Shown here: positions 8,186 through 17,488 of the stretch, piece by piece | How the letters are laid out: the number at the start of each line of letters is the position of its first letter | Numbering within the stretch: position 1 is the first letter of the stretch | DNA from: Pseudonocardiales bacterium | GTDB lineage: Bacteria > Actinomycetota > Actinomycetes > Mycobacteriales > Pseudonocardiaceae | Direction: 5' to 3' | Assembly (NCBI GenBank): GCA_023252195.1 | Contig: JAHEXI010000005.1 | Span: forward strand, 25,989-89,988 | DNA length: 64,000 nucleotides | The notes under the pieces: generated by a model | The model's database searches: none | The model's input: the letters and a program-made list of their open reading frames with translations, nothing else | What the model was told of the DNA's origin: nothing | Position numbers and translations under genes: made by a program

Positions 8186-9838
8186 TCAGCCGGCCAGCGC
8201 GCGCAGGCGGCGGAGCACTTCTGGAGCGCCGAGTGCCTGGGTGACGGCGTGTAGGTCGGGGCTGCGGGTGGAGCCGGTAAGGGCTACGCGGATGAGTTGG
8301 GAGGCTTCGCGAATTGAGCCGGGGTAGGTGTCGGGATTTTTCTTGTATTCCTTGGCGTTGGCTGCGAAGCCGTGTTTCGCGGCGAGCTCGCGGATCTGGT
8401 TAAACCATTCCTGGGGGTCATCCAGGTGCTGGTAGCCGTAGGCGAAGTCATGGGCGTAGTTCGCTGTGATGGTGGCGTCCACACCGAGCGGGATGAGGCG
8501 TTCATCGGTAGGACCGGACAGTGGGGCGAACAGCTGGGGGAAGAAGAATCCGTAGGCGGCCCGGAAGTCCGACCACTTGCGCAGGTCCTTGCGCGGATTG
8601 TCGACACCATCGCGTTCCACGGTGAGGGCGCGCAGGGCGAGATCGCGCTCGGCGTGCAGTATGGTGACCAGTTCGGGATCGAATTGCGCTGCCCAGGCGC
8701 GGACAGCGGCGAGGATCTGGGGTCCGGGCAGGGTGGCGATATGGTCGGCGCTGATGTCTTCGAGCTTGACCAGATCCACCAGCGGGCCGGCCACTCCGCA
8801 CTGGTCCAGCCGGATCGGGGTAGCGAGTGCTTGCTCCAGGGGGAGTTCAGCGAGCCGCCCGTTGGCTAGGCCCCGCAGGTAGTAGAGGACGGCCTCGGCG
8901 GGGTAACCGGCTTCGATGTAGAAGTCGACGCCAGCTTCGGGGTCTGTGCGCTTGGATAGTTTACGTTTCCCGCCGGCAGTCTTCTTCATCAGCGGAGCGA
9001 TGTGCGCATAGGTGACCGGGTCGAAGCCCAGGGTGTCGAATAGCTGCAGGTGCAGCGGGACCGAGGAAATCCACTCCTCACCGCGGATGACCAGCGTGAC
9101 GCGCATCAGGTGGTCATCCACCGCGTGCGCGAAGTGGTAGGTCGGCAGCCGAGGCGTTTGGTCGGAAGACTTCAGGATGACCGTGTCGTTGCGATTGGCC
9201 TCATGCTCCAACTCGCCCCGAATCGCGTCGGTGAAGCGGACCCGCTGCCCGTTGGCGTTGTCCGGCGCGCGGAAGCGCACCACGTATGGGGCGCCTTCAT
9301 CGAGTTTGGCACGTACGGCGGCAGGTTCGGCATCGCGCCAGATGGCCCAGGGTCCGTAGTAGCCGGTGGGGATCTTGGCGGCTTGCTGGCGGCCGGTGAT
9401 GTCGGCGAGTTCGCCCTTGGTGGCGAAACACGGGTATGCCTTGCCGTGGCGCAGCAGTTCCCGCACGTAGCTGAGGTAGATGCGTTCGCGGGCGGACTGG
9501 TGGTAGGGGCCGTAGTTGCCGTGCCCGTCGGTCTCGTCGGATGGGATACCGAAGTAGTCGAACGCGCGGGCGAACTGGGCCAGGGCGCCTTCGACCTCGC
9601 GCGACTGGTCGGTGTCTTCCACCCGCACCAGGTAGACGCCGCCGGAGTGCGCCGCGACGTCGCGGTCGATGGTGGCCACGTAGATGCCGCCGATATGCAC
9701 GAACCCGGTCGGCGACGGGCCGAACCGGGTGATCTGAGCACCCTCGGGGAGCTCCCGCGGTGGGTAGTGATGTTCCCAATAGGCGGGTTCGGGCAGATCA
9801 GCGGGGAACAGGGCGTCGATCACCACGCGGTCCAGCAT
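8186..9838 (-). CDS. Glutamyl-tRNA synthetase-like class I aminoacyl-tRNA synthetase
   Basis: A 550-residue class I synthetase. The HIGH motif reads HIGG (residues 48-51, in RFGPSPTGFVHIGG) and the KMSKS motif reads KLSKR (about residue 290). GluRS hallmarks include RVEDTDQSR and DDHLMRVTLVIRGEEW. The usual job is charging tRNA-Glu with glutamate. The sequence looks divergent from ordinary actinobacterial GltX, and no tRNA or translation gene is near, so it may be a second, specialised copy. Start ATG 9838 is the first in frame; no T-box-like leader was seen upstream. Confidence 0.8.
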   Translation of the reverse strand: MLDRVVIDALFPADLPEPAYWEHHYPPRELPEGAQITRFGPSPTGFVHIGGIYVATIDRDVAAHSGGVYLVRVEDTDQSREVEGALAQFARAFDYFGIPSDETDGHGNYGPYHQSARERIYLSYVRELLRHGKAYPCFATKGELADITGRQQAAKIPTGYYGPWAIWRDAEPAAVRAKLDEGAPYVVRFRAPDNANGQRVRFTDAIRGELEHEANRNDTVILKSSDQTPRLPTYHFAHAVDDHLMRVTLVIRGEEWISSVPLHLQLFDTLGFDPVTYAHIAPLMKKTAGGKRKLSKRTDPEAGVDFYIEAGYPAEAVLYYLRGLANGRLAELPLEQALATPIRLDQCGVAGPLVDLVKLEDISADHIATLPGPQILAAVRAWAAQFDPELVTILHAERDLALRALTVERDGVDNPRKDLRKWSDFRAAYGFFFPQLFAPLSGPTDERLIPLGVDATITANYAHDFAYGYQHLDDPQEWFNQIRELAAKHGFAANAKEYKKNPDTYPGSIREASQLIRVALTGSTRSPDLHAVTQALGAPEVLRRLRALAG

Positions 9839-10075
9839 CGCTACGTAAGTCTCGCTTCCGGGCTGAACCCGATCATGGAATGGGCATGGTGCAGGTGACC
9901 AACGCTACCAATCGTGGCGTGCATGCACGGCGCGGGCGCGGCCCGGCGGTGCGGATGATGCGTGACTACTAGGCCCAGAGGGCGTTGACCAAACAGTGAC
10001 TCGCCAAGCGTGGGTTCACGTGCCGCACCCGCTCGCTGTCGACGACCACGATCAAAGCCTGCTTCTGGAGACAGC

Positions 10076-10732
10076 ATGAACACCTGGGTACTGACCCCGT
10101 GCCACCATCCGCGCTTGAGGGACCTCACGACGTCTCTGGCGCACCTGAGCCATCCGGTGGACCGGACAGTGGTGGTCACCACCCTCCCCGCGCCGATCGC
10201 ACCGGACGACCTACCCGGAGTGACCCTGCTGGTGTCCGCGGAACCGGGGACGAATGTCTCCCGCTGGTGGAATGCCGGCCTGGAGTGGATCGAGCAGCAC
10301 CATGAACCGGGGCCCTATGAGGTGCTGTGCATGGAATCTGACGTGCGTATCGAATGGTCGACGCTGGCCCGGTTGCGGATGGTGCTGCGCAACTACAACC
10401 TCGCGATGGTCGGTACCGACTGGTGCGGCGTGGCCACCAGCGCGGTCGAGACCCGTTACGACCTGGACCCGTGGACCTCGGAGCACCGCATCCCCGGCGC
10501 GTGCATGCTGGTAGCCGGCGAACTCGGACTGCGCTTCGACGAGCAGTTCCGCTGGCGCTACGCCGCCGACGACTTCGAATGGCAGCACCGCAAGGCCGCT
10601 GGCACGGGCCTGGTGCGGGGCCTGACCATCGAGCACGGTCCCGGTCGGCCGTTGACGGGTGAGCGTGCCGAGTACGCCGAGGTGGACCGGCAGCGGTTCG
10701 TGGCGAAGTGGGGAGGGCCACCCATCCGGTGA
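10076..10732 (+). CDS. Glycosyltransferase-like protein (GT-A type)
   Basis: A 218-residue protein beginning MNTWVLTPCHHPRLRDL. An acidic ESDVRIEW motif in mid-protein stands where a DXD nucleotide-sugar site would be, followed by MVGTDWCGVA, HRIPGACMLVAGELG and a YAADDFEWQHR segment that looks like the catalytic acid region of family 2-like transferases. ATG 10076 has a GGAG ribosome site at about six bases; upstream codons in the frame have none. No membrane segment is visible. It is divergent from the GluRS-like gene; acceptor and donor are unknown. Confidence 0.65.
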   Translation: MNTWVLTPCHHPRLRDLTTSLAHLSHPVDRTVVVTTLPAPIAPDDLPGVTLLVSAEPGTNVSRWWNAGLEWIEQHHEPGPYEVLCMESDVRIEWSTLARLRMVLRNYNLAMVGTDWCGVATSAVETRYDLDPWTSEHRIPGACMLVAGELGLRFDEQFRWRYAADDFEWQHRKAAGTGLVRGLTIEHGPGRPLTGERAEYAEVDRQRFVAKWGGPPIR

Positions 10733-10760
10733 GCCACCGCGCTGCGGTGACGACCGATGC

Positions 10761-11369
10761 TCACGGTCGCACCGCGGTGACCACCACAAGCGCACGCCGG
10801 CCGGGCGTATGGTTCTCGACCCGGGCGTCTGTGAAGCCGGCCGCCAGGCACTGAGCTGCGAAGGACTCACCCTGCTGTGTTGTCCAGCCATGGCTGGCAA
10901 CGCCGGTGGCGCCGGGTCGCACCAGGCGCTCGATCGCAAGAAATCGGCCGCCTGGGGCGAGCACTCGCTTGATCTCGGCGAGTCCTGCGGTGACGTCTCT
11001 CCAGTGGTGAACGGTCGCCAGCGACCACACCACCGTCGCCGAGGCGTCGCGCTCTGGCAGGGCTTCCACCGCGCCGTCGACCCAGGTGATGGCAGGTCGG
11101 TCACCGGTCAACGTCCGAGCGAGCCGAAGCATCACGGGTGCCGGATCCACGCCGGTCACGCGCGCTCCACGGCGGGCGGCTTCCCTGACTGCGGTGCCGG
11201 GACCGCAGCCAACGTCGATGACCCGGTCAGCATTCGACACGGAGGCCACGTCGGCGGCGAGGCGAGCGGCGGCACCCCCCGCGAGGCTCATGATGAGCCC
11301 GATCAACAGTCCCGTCACCCCGGCGAAGCCGGGATGGTCGGCGTGGTGGTTGACGGCATCAGCGGTCAT
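10761..11369 (-). CDS. Class I SAM-dependent methyltransferase
   Basis: About 202 residues with the standard Rossmann-type order: motif I VIDVGCGPGTAVREA, the acidic turn VTGVDPAP, a PAITWVDGAVEALP motif, the SLATVHHWRD post-II segment and KRVLAPGGRFLAIERL. It methylates an unknown small molecule in the cytoplasm. ATG 11369 is preferred because AAGGTG lies a few bases upstream; an ATG at 11390 would add seven residues. A broken MerR-like gene lies divergently just upstream and may once have regulated it. Confidence 0.85.
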   Translation of the reverse strand: MTADAVNHHADHPGFAGVTGLLIGLIMSLAGGAAARLAADVASVSNADRVIDVGCGPGTAVREAARRGARVTGVDPAPVMLRLARTLTGDRPAITWVDGAVEALPERDASATVVWSLATVHHWRDVTAGLAEIKRVLAPGGRFLAIERLVRPGATGVASHGWTTQQGESFAAQCLAAGFTDARVENHTPGRRALVVVTAVRP

Positions 11370-11413
11370 AAGTACACCTTGCGGGTTCAAGGTGGCTCGA
11401 AGTCAATGACTTT

Positions 11414-11555
11414 ATGGATCTCATCCCGATCGTGCCGATCCGCGGTTGGGCTAGGACTGGGCGCCTCGGCGTTGCGTTACTACGGCGAACGCGGCTTGGT
11501 GTCCGCGCCCGCGCGGCAGGCCGGACGACGGATGTACGGCATGGCATTGGCTAAT
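11414..11555 (+). pseudogene. Frameshifted MerR-family regulator remnant
   Basis: ATG 11414 opens MDLIPI, a common start of actinobacterial MerR regulators, but the frame then loses similarity. About 25 codons later another frame reads GLGASALRYYGERGLVSAP and RRMYG, the classic MerR HTH-to-wing region. A short indel between them breaks the gene, and the C-terminal half is absent. It is divergent from the methyltransferase gene. Confidence 0.7.
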
Positions 11556-11599
11556 AGGGCACTCGCTGGACCGCTTCGCCGCCCGACTATGGGTCCGTA

Positions 11600-12060
11600 A
11601 TTGTCCCGCTAGGTGCGATGACGATGTTTGGCAGGCCTGATTGGGTGAGTCAAGATCATCGGGTGGCGCCCAAGTAGACGATCGTTGGCGTTGCAGTGCT
11701 GGCTGACAGTGACTACTGAGCGTGCGTGTGTGCGTGCAATTCGCGATAACGGTCACGGAGGTAACGGCCAAGCCGAATCGAACGATAAAGATGAAGACGG
11801 CCCCAAAGAGGTATCGCACCATCAATTGAGCCTTGATCTCAACCTGAAACAACCAGGCGGGCGCCCGATGCCGCAGCATGGCAAGACGAGACTCGCGCAC
11901 TGGTGCGACCGCGCAATGGCACCACAATGGCCCGGCGAGAACGGTCACCGGTCGACACCGACCCCGCTGACCACCCTCAACCAAGGCATCGTGATCAACC
12001 TGGGTCGTACCGACGAGCACCCCTGCGGGAGCACCCTGATCGATCTCGAAGGGAGATCAG
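11600..12060. other. Non-coding stretch of about 460 bases
   Basis: The open frames here lack family similarity and ribosome sites. The sequence looks less G+C-rich than its surroundings by eye. It leads into the ribosome site (GAAGGGAGATC) of the small secreted protein gene. I see no hairpin or repeat that stands out. Confidence 0.4.
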
Positions 12061-12297
12061 ATGATCATGAAATCGACGATCGCAGCTATCGGCTTGGCAA
12101 TCAGCCTGAGTTTTGCGACGGTTGGTATCGCAGACGCTAGCCCAGCGGCTCCGACAACGCGATGCAGTGACGCTAAGGCCGCTTTGCTTAAATTACAAGC
12201 TGCAGCCGCCGCCGCAAAAGCAGGTTCAGCAACGCAAAGAGGTCTCCAAGCGATGGTTGATGGACTTACTCCGCAAGTCAACCGCCTTTGTCCTTAG
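12061..12297 (+). CDS. Small secreted protein of unknown function
   Basis: A 78-residue protein with a clear signal peptide: MIMK, a hydrophobic core IAAIGLAISLSFATVGI and a cleavage site after ADA. The mature part of about 50 residues is alanine-rich and helical with two cysteines (TTRCSDAK near the start and NRLCP at the end) that could form one disulfide after export. A GGGAGA ribosome site precedes ATG 12061; ATG 12067 is also possible. Small two-cysteine exported proteins of this shape are common in mycobacteria and relatives; no function is known to me. Confidence 0.7.
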   Translation: MIMKSTIAAIGLAISLSFATVGIADASPAAPTTRCSDAKAALLKLQAAAAAAKAGSATQRGLQAMVDGLTPQVNRLCP

Positions 12298-12346
12298 GAA
12301 TCGTAATGTCGTCGCTTCGAAATACAGTCGAGACGACGCTGCAGTC

Positions 12347-12406
12347 GCCGAGTTCGACACCACGGCTGTCCACCGCCCCCAAGGCGGCTCCCATGTCGAA
12401 CTCGGC
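12347..12406. terminator. 13-bp perfect inverted repeat with nested hairpin
   Basis: GCCGAGTTCGACA (12347-12359) and TGTCGAACTCGGC (12394-12406) are exact complements. The loop contains CCGCC-CCCAA-GGCGG, a second stem. It lies between the rightward secreted-protein gene and the leftward MBL gene, so a bidirectional terminator is likely. The design resembles the repeats at 1301 and 14977. Confidence 0.65.
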
Positions 12407-12501
12407 GCACGCAGGCTGTCCCCGGTGAGGGCGGGGCACCAGACGGCGACCCAGGACCCATTTCATACTTCAGGACGGCGCGTAGCGCCGACGGCGTTGG
12501 T

Positions 12502-13316
12502 TCAGGATGAGGGCGCGTTGAGGTGAGTGATGTAGCGCTGGGCCGAGCGGCGGATAGCGGCCGGGCCGTCCTCGACGACAGTCCGGCCCCACCAGCCGCC
12601 GTAGACGCGGTCGAAGCGGTAGCCCTCGACGCGATGAACGATTGCCGCGACTGTGGCGGCGTCAAGCGGAATGAGGTTGGGGTAGCTCCACATGAAGCTC
12701 ACCCACTGGCGGTCCTGCACGACGGTGATGGTGTCGCCGGTGAGCAAGGCTCCCCGCCCGTCGGATCCAGCTGGCCAGTGCAGCACCGCGGCACCGTCGA
12801 AATGGCCGCCGATTCGGGCCAACGTCACGCCGGGGACCGGCGTGACCTCGTCCGCTTCAAATAGCTCGATACGTGGTGAGGGACGCTGGATCCAATCCCG
12901 ATCCGCGGTGGGAATGAGGATCGGGGCATCGAATGCGTCCGCCCATTCGACGCACGCGGCGTAGAAATGTGGATGTGACAGGCAGATCGCCGCGATGCCC
13001 CGCGTCGGGTGACTTCCTCGAGCGCAGCGTCGTCGAGCAGGGAGACGCAGTCCCAGAGCACATTGCCCCGCTCGGTGCAGACGAGCAGCGCTCGCTGTCC
13101 AATCGCGAAGGATGGGGAGGTCCCGATCCCGAGTAGGTCGGTCTCCTCTTCCCGGAGGTCGCTGGTTCGGTCGCGGGCGAGTTCGGTGCCGGTCGTCCAC
13201 CGCTGGCCCTCCCATCCGACATACTGCCGTTCGTCCTCGCAGATCGGGCAGGCTGGCGGGGGTTCGGCGGTGGCGGCTTGTTGAACACCGCACGTCACAC
13301 AGATCCACGCGGGCAT
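12502..13316 (-). pseudogene. MBL-fold hydrolase with N-terminal zinc ribbon, frameshifted
   Basis: The gene starts at ATG 13316 (MPAWICVTCGVQQ ... ACPICEDERQYV, a four-cysteine zinc ribbon) and keeps similarity up to LEEVTRRG. Similarity then continues in another frame from IAAICLSHPHFYAACVEWAD through a GGHFDGAAVLHWP segment to RYITHLNAPSS. The change lies at the CCCC run at 12998-13001: one extra base there would restore a protein of about 270 residues. It resembles metallo-beta-lactamase-fold hydrolases of unknown substrate, with SHPH in place of HxHxDH. It may be a real mutation or an assembly error. Confidence 0.75.
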
Positions 13317-13368
13317 ATCGAGCTCTACTCCTTCGTCCTAGCGTTGACGTTGCTTCACCAGGTGGTAC

Positions 13369-13830
13369 ATGTACCCAATGGCTCATCGGCAACACATCGA
13401 GGTCCAGGTCCATACCCGCGCCAAGGCCAACGCCGTGTACGCGCTGCTGCGGGACGGCACGAGCTGGCCGAGGTGGACGTCGATCGATTCATTCGAGCTG
13501 GAACGGGCCGGGGAGCGCGAGCCAGAAGGACTCGGTGCAATCAGAATTTTTCGCAAAGGGACGGTGGCTGGCCGAGACCAGATCGCCGAGCTAATCCTCG
13601 ATCGCAGGTTCAGCTACCTGCATCTGTCCGGGCTGCCGGTAGAAGACTATCGTGCGGACGTCGATCTCGAACCGAATGCAGAAGGGACTATAATCCGCTG
13701 GCACGTTTCGTTCTCGCCGAAGGTGCCCGGGACCGGTTGGGTGTTGCGGTGGGGGATCGAGCGATTCGTCACGCAGTGCGCGCGACGTTTGGCTGGCTAT
13801 GCGCAAACCGCCACGGTCGATGACCGCTGA
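13369..13830 (+). CDS. SRPBCC-family (START-like) lipid- or polyketide-binding protein
   Basis: A 153-residue protein with the SRPBCC pattern: VYALLRDGTSWPRWTSID near the N-terminus, LGAIRIFRKG in the middle, and a final amphipathic helix IERFVTQCARRLAGYAQ. Such proteins bind hydrophobic ligands in a deep cavity or act as cyclases. ATG 13369 and ATG 13378 are both possible; AGGTGG at 13360 fits neither spacing well. Its end overlaps the next gene by a few bases, so the two are probably an operon. Confidence 0.75.
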   Translation: MYPMAHRQHIEVQVHTRAKANAVYALLRDGTSWPRWTSIDSFELERAGEREPEGLGAIRIFRKGTVAGRDQIAELILDRRFSYLHLSGLPVEDYRADVDLEPNAEGTIIRWHVSFSPKVPGTGWVLRWGIERFVTQCARRLAGYAQTATVDDR

Positions 13831-14965
13831 GGGGTTGCGCGCCGCTGTCGACACGCTGCGCCTGGTGGATCATCACGTCCACGGTGCCATGGTGGGTGAT
13901 GTCGAAGGTGCTGCATTCGAGGCTGGCTTCAGTGAATCCCCGTGGCCGCCACCGGTTGGCACGACCCACCTGGATTCTCAACTGGGTTTCGCCGTCCGGC
14001 GCTGGTGTGCCCCGGTGCTGGACCTACCCTCGCATGCGGACGCCACTGCGTACCTGGCCCGTCGGCGCGATCTCGGTGCGCACGAGGTTACCCGCCGGTT
14101 TCTCGCCGCCAGTGGCGTCGGGTGGTTCCTTGTCGATACCGGCTGCCGCGCTGAGCAGACTTTGGGACCCGAAAGGATGGCGGTCTCCTCCGGTCGCGCC
14201 GCAGCGGAGATTGTGCGTCTGGAATCGGTTGCCGAAGAGGTGGCGGTCAGTGGCGTGGATGCGACTCAGTTCGCCGACCGGTTCGCCTCGGCGTTGCATG
14301 AACGGGCTCGCGCTGCGGTGGCGTTGAAGTCCGTCATCGCCTACCGGTACGGCCTTGACTTCGATCCCGAACCTCCCAGCGTCGGTGAGGTTCGCCGCGC
14401 TGCCGGACAGTGGCTCCGGCGACAAGAAACCGGCAAGCCGCGGCTGACCGATCCGGTGCTGCTGCGCCACCTACTCTGGGCCGGCGTCGAACGCGGCCTG
14501 CCATTGCAGTTCCACGTCGGATACGGAGACCCCGATCTCACTCTGCACCGCTGCGACCCGTCGCTGATGACCGATTTTCTTCGCCTGGTACAGGACCGCC
14601 AGGTGCCGGTGATGCTGCTGCACGGCTACCCCTATCACCGCACCGCCGGTTACCTCGCCCAAGTGTTTCCTCATGTGTATTTCGACGTCGGATTGGCGGT
14701 GAACTACACCGGGGCGCGGTCTCGCGCAGTGGTCGCGGAGTCGCTGGAACTGGCCCCCTTCGGGAAACTGCTGTTCTCCTCCGATGCGTGGGGACCGGCC
14801 GAGCTGCACTATCTCGGAGCTGTGCTGTGGCGACGCGCCATGGCCAGCGTCCTAGGCGAGTGGGTGGACGGGGGCGACTGGTCGAATGCCGACGCCGTGC
14901 GCGTCGCGCATATGGTGGGCGCGGACAACGCCACACGTGTCTACCGCTTGAACGAGTCCGCGTGA
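13820..14965 (+). CDS. Amidohydrolase-2 family protein (FluG-amidohydrolase-like)
   Basis: About 381 residues. Metal-ligand motifs of the amidohydrolase fold are visible in order: DHHVHG (HxH), a VALKSV lysine region, QFHVGYGDPD, LLHGYPYH and LLFSSDAWGP with the catalytic Asp. The arrangement matches the amidohydrolases that accompany or fuse to glutamine synthetase (FluG-like), although no such synthetase is here. ATG 13820 overlaps the SRPBCC stop by 11 bases; an ATG at 13799 is a longer option. Substrate unknown. Confidence 0.8.
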   Translation: MTAEGLRAAVDTLRLVDHHVHGAMVGDVEGAAFEAGFSESPWPPPVGTTHLDSQLGFAVRRWCAPVLDLPSHADATAYLARRRDLGAHEVTRRFLAASGVGWFLVDTGCRAEQTLGPERMAVSSGRAAAEIVRLESVAEEVAVSGVDATQFADRFASALHERARAAVALKSVIAYRYGLDFDPEPPSVGEVRRAAGQWLRRQETGKPRLTDPVLLRHLLWAGVERGLPLQFHVGYGDPDLTLHRCDPSLMTDFLRLVQDRQVPVMLLHGYPYHRTAGYLAQVFPHVYFDVGLAVNYTGARSRAVVAESLELAPFGKLLFSSDAWGPAELHYLGAVLWRRAMASVLGEWVDGGDWSNADAVRVAHMVGADNATRVYRLNESA

Positions 14966-14976
14966 CGCTGCACGTC

Positions 14977-15035
14977 GTGAACTCGGCAGTACCGACATCC
15001 TCAGTGCCCGGAAAGGTCGGTGCTGTCGAGTTCAC
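14977..15035. terminator. 20-bp inverted repeat between convergent amidohydrolase and crtB genes
   Basis: GTGAACTCGGCAGTACCGAC (14977-14996) pairs at 18 of 20 positions with the arm at 15016-15035, leaving a 19-base loop. It starts 12 bases after the amidohydrolase stop and overlaps the crtB stop codon, so it can terminate transcription from both sides. Confidence 0.75.
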
Positions 15036-15985
15036 GGCGACACTTGGCGGGTTCGGGCTAGTAGGGCTCTGCTTAGGCCTGGTAAAGCGACGGCGAGGCG
15101 ACGGCGGCCTGGCACTGCCACGCGGCGGGCTAGCACGTGGTACTCGGCCGCTTCGATCTCGTCCAGAATGCCGCCGTAGAGGCGAAACGCGGTGGCTACG
15201 CAGGCTCGGGACACCGGGGCCAGCATCGGAATCCCCGGCGCCGCCCGACGGTAGATCGCCCGGGTTCGCGCGACCAGGTAGGCCAGCGCGCGGCGCACTC
15301 TCGGATCGGGCCGCCCGGTGCTGCGGCACCAGCCCAGTAGCTCCCGGTCCACCCCGAAGGACGCCAGCTCGTCGGCGGGTAGGTAAACCCGTCCGCGATC
15401 GAGATCTTCCCCGATGTCGCGGAGAAAGTTGGTGATCTGAAAGGCGACGCCCAGCGCGGCGGCGTGCGGCTCAGCTCGCTCGCGAGGAACCACGATACCC
15501 AGCACCGGCAGCACCTGCAGACCGATCACGGCCGCTGAGCCGTGCACGTAGCGGGCGAGGTCGTCGAAGGTCTGATAACCGGCCACCCCGCCCTGCTCCA
15601 CCGGCCGATCCATCTGCATCGAGTGCATGAAATCCGCGAAGTGCTGCGGATCGATCTGGTAGCGAACCGCGGTGTGCACCGGCGCGGCCAGCACCGGGTG
15701 CGCCGAGTGGCCCTGCGCCAGCCCGTCGAGCAACTGTTGCGCCAGCGCGTCGAGCTCCGCGAGGCGCTGCGGCCACGGCCGGGTGTCGGCAAGGTCGTCG
15801 ACGATCTCATCGGCGTACCGGGCCAGCCCGTACAGCGCGTGGATCGCTGGCCGTTGCCCCGGCGGTAGCAGCCGGGTCGCCAAGAAGTAGGTGCGGCCGT
15901 GCGCCGCATTGAGTTGCCGACATCGGGCGTAGGACGCGCGCAGGGCGGGCTCGGTGACGCCGGCAGCGTCGAGCTCACGGCTCAT
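15032..15985 (-). CDS. crtB: Phytoene/squalene synthase family protein, likely phytoene synthase
   Basis: A 317-residue head-to-head prenyl synthase. The two aspartate-rich sites are present: [11 protein letters not shown] and [31 protein letters not shown] and the YCxxVAG-equivalent [10 protein letters not shown] also fit. It should condense two geranylgeranyl diphosphates into phytoene. The GGPP synthase and phytoene desaturase genes upstream in the same operon support this. The start overlaps the mptB-like stop by four bases (ATGA). It is the last gene of the operon and ends inside the terminator hairpin. Confidence 0.9.
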   Translation of the reverse strand: MSRELDAAGVTEPALRASYARCRQLNAAHGRTYFLATRLLPPGQRPAIHALYGLARYADEIVDDLADTRPWPQRLAELDALAQQLLDGLAQGHSAHPVLAAPVHTAVRYQIDPQHFADFMHSMQMDRPVEQGGVAGYQTFDDLARYVHGSAAVIGLQVLPVLGIVVPRERAEPHAAALGVAFQITNFLRDIGEDLDRGRVYLPADELASFGVDRELLGWCRSTGRPDPRVRRALAYLVARTRAIYRRAAPGIPMLAPVSRACVATAFRLYGGILDEIEAAEYHVLARRVAVPGRRRLAVALPGLSRALLARTRQVSP

Positions 15986-17481
15986 GCCGCCCCCACCGAC
16001 ACCGGATCGTTGCGCTGCTCGCCAGCGGACCGGTCAAGCGTGTCGTGGCGCAGTAATGCGACCCCCGCGACCAGCGACACCGCCACCATCGCGAGCTGGT
16101 AAGGCCAGTCGTTGAACGCGCTTTGCCCAGTGGGGTAGGTGCACAACACCAGCCACGTCGAGGCCGTGACCACCCACGCCAGCGAGCGTCGCGGCCAGGG
16201 CAACGCCGCGGCCAGGACGAGGGCCCACGTGAGGTACCAGGGCAGGGTGGCGGGCGCGAGCAGGGCCGCCCACAGCAGCGCCAGTGCTGCGCGACGCACG
16301 GCTGTCGGTCCGCTGTCTCTGGCCAGCCACCACTGCCGAGCCAGGACGACCACGAAAACCACCGAGCCCAGCAGCCGGCAGACCATGATGAACGGGCCTT
16401 CGCTCAGGTGCCCGAACGGTGCCGTCAGCGCGTGCGTGAGCAGCCCGGCCGCGGTGGGTAACGACATCCAGTTGACGATCAGCGATGGTGCGTTCAGCGC
16501 TGGGATCCAGCCCAGGCCTACGCCGGACAGCATCGTGATCGCAGTGAATACCGTGGCGAATACCGCGAGGCTGCCCGCGCCGGCGCGCAGCAGTTGCGCG
16601 CGCCGGTCACCAGGAAGGTGGGCTGCCCAGATCCAGACCAGAAACGGTAGCGCGATCCCGGCCGATGCCTTCACCGCCATCGCCGCGGTGACCAGTGCGA
16701 TCCCCGCGACGTGCCGGCGCACCAACACCAGCAGCGTGCCGGTAGCCAGCAGGCCGATCATGAGTAGATCGTTGTGCGGCCCACCGACCAGATGCACGAC
16801 AGTCAACGGGTTGGCGATCACCAACCACAGCGCGACGGTGCGATCGCCGCCGAGCAGGTCGGCCAGCCGGGGCAGCGCGTACGCCAGCAGTGCCAAGCCA
16901 CTCAGCAGTACCAACCGGATGCCGATCACACCCACGATGAGGTCCTCGCCGGTCAACCGGTTAATTGTCTTCGCGATCAGGATGAACAGCGGGCCGTAGG
17001 GCGCTGGGGTGGTCTGCCATACGTAGTGGACGTTGTCCGCGATGGCTCCTGGCGGCAGCTTCGAGGGCCCGAGTTGGTAGGGATCAAGCCCGCGCAGGGC
17101 TAGCGCACCTTGGCCCAGGTAGCTGTAGACATCCCTGGTGAACAACGGTGGAGACAGCAGCACGGGCGCCGTCCACACCGCACTGGCCAGGCGAACCTGC
17201 TGGGTGGTCGCGGTGCCGCCGCGCACGTCGCGTCCCAGCCGTACCCAGGCCCACACGATCATCCAGACGCCGAGGTAGAGCGCCACGGTGGCCAGGTCGT
17301 GGCCGTGCCCGTAACGGATCCATGAGAACGGTCCGCCGCTGATCATCGGGTCGTGGACCAGGATTCCACCCGCTCCCACCGCCATGGTGGCCACGAGTAC
17401 TGAACCGACGAACCCGAGCAGCACCGTGCCCGACAGCAATCGGCTCAGGCGTGGCCGGTCGAGCCCAATCGTCGATGCCAC
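15982..17481 (-). CDS. mptB: MptB-like polyprenol-phosphate-mannose alpha-1,6-mannosyltransferase
   Basis: A 499-residue integral membrane protein with about 12 hydrophobic segments. [44 protein letters not shown] and [14 protein letters not shown] are the conserved loops of the MptA/MptB group, GT-C enzymes that extend lipomannan/lipoarabinomannan cores from polyprenyl-phosphomannose on the outer face of the membrane. The position next to a polyprenyl synthase gene and metF matches mycobacteria. Here it lies between crtI and crtB, overlapping crtB by four bases, which is the odd feature of this operon. Confidence 0.85.
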   Translation of the reverse strand: MASTIGLDRPRLSRLLSGTVLLGFVGSVLVATMAVGAGGILVHDPMISGGPFSWIRYGHGHDLATVALYLGVWMIVWAWVRLGRDVRGGTATTQQVRLASAVWTAPVLLSPPLFTRDVYSYLGQGALALRGLDPYQLGPSKLPPGAIADNVHYVWQTTPAPYGPLFILIAKTINRLTGEDLIVGVIGIRLVLLSGLALLAYALPRLADLLGGDRTVALWLVIANPLTVVHLVGGPHNDLLMIGLLATGTLLVLVRRHVAGIALVTAAMAVKASAGIALPFLVWIWAAHLPGDRRAQLLRAGAGSLAVFATVFTAITMLSGVGLGWIPALNAPSLIVNWMSLPTAAGLLTHALTAPFGHLSEGPFIMVCRLLGSVVFVVVLARQWWLARDSGPTAVRRAALALLWAALLAPATLPWYLTWALVLAAALPWPRRSLAWVVTASTWLVLCTYPTGQSAFNDWPYQLAMVAVSLVAGVALLRHDTLDRSAGEQRNDPVSVGAA

Positions 17482-17488
17482 CGTTGGT

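Noticed and set aside
9839..10075. T-box leader upstream of the GluRS-like gene
   Set aside because: No T-box core sequence or specifier stem could be seen on the minus strand.
11685..12140. 151-codon plus-strand frame before the secreted-protein gene
   Set aside because: No ribosome site, no similarity, and it overlaps the better-supported secreted-protein gene in another frame.
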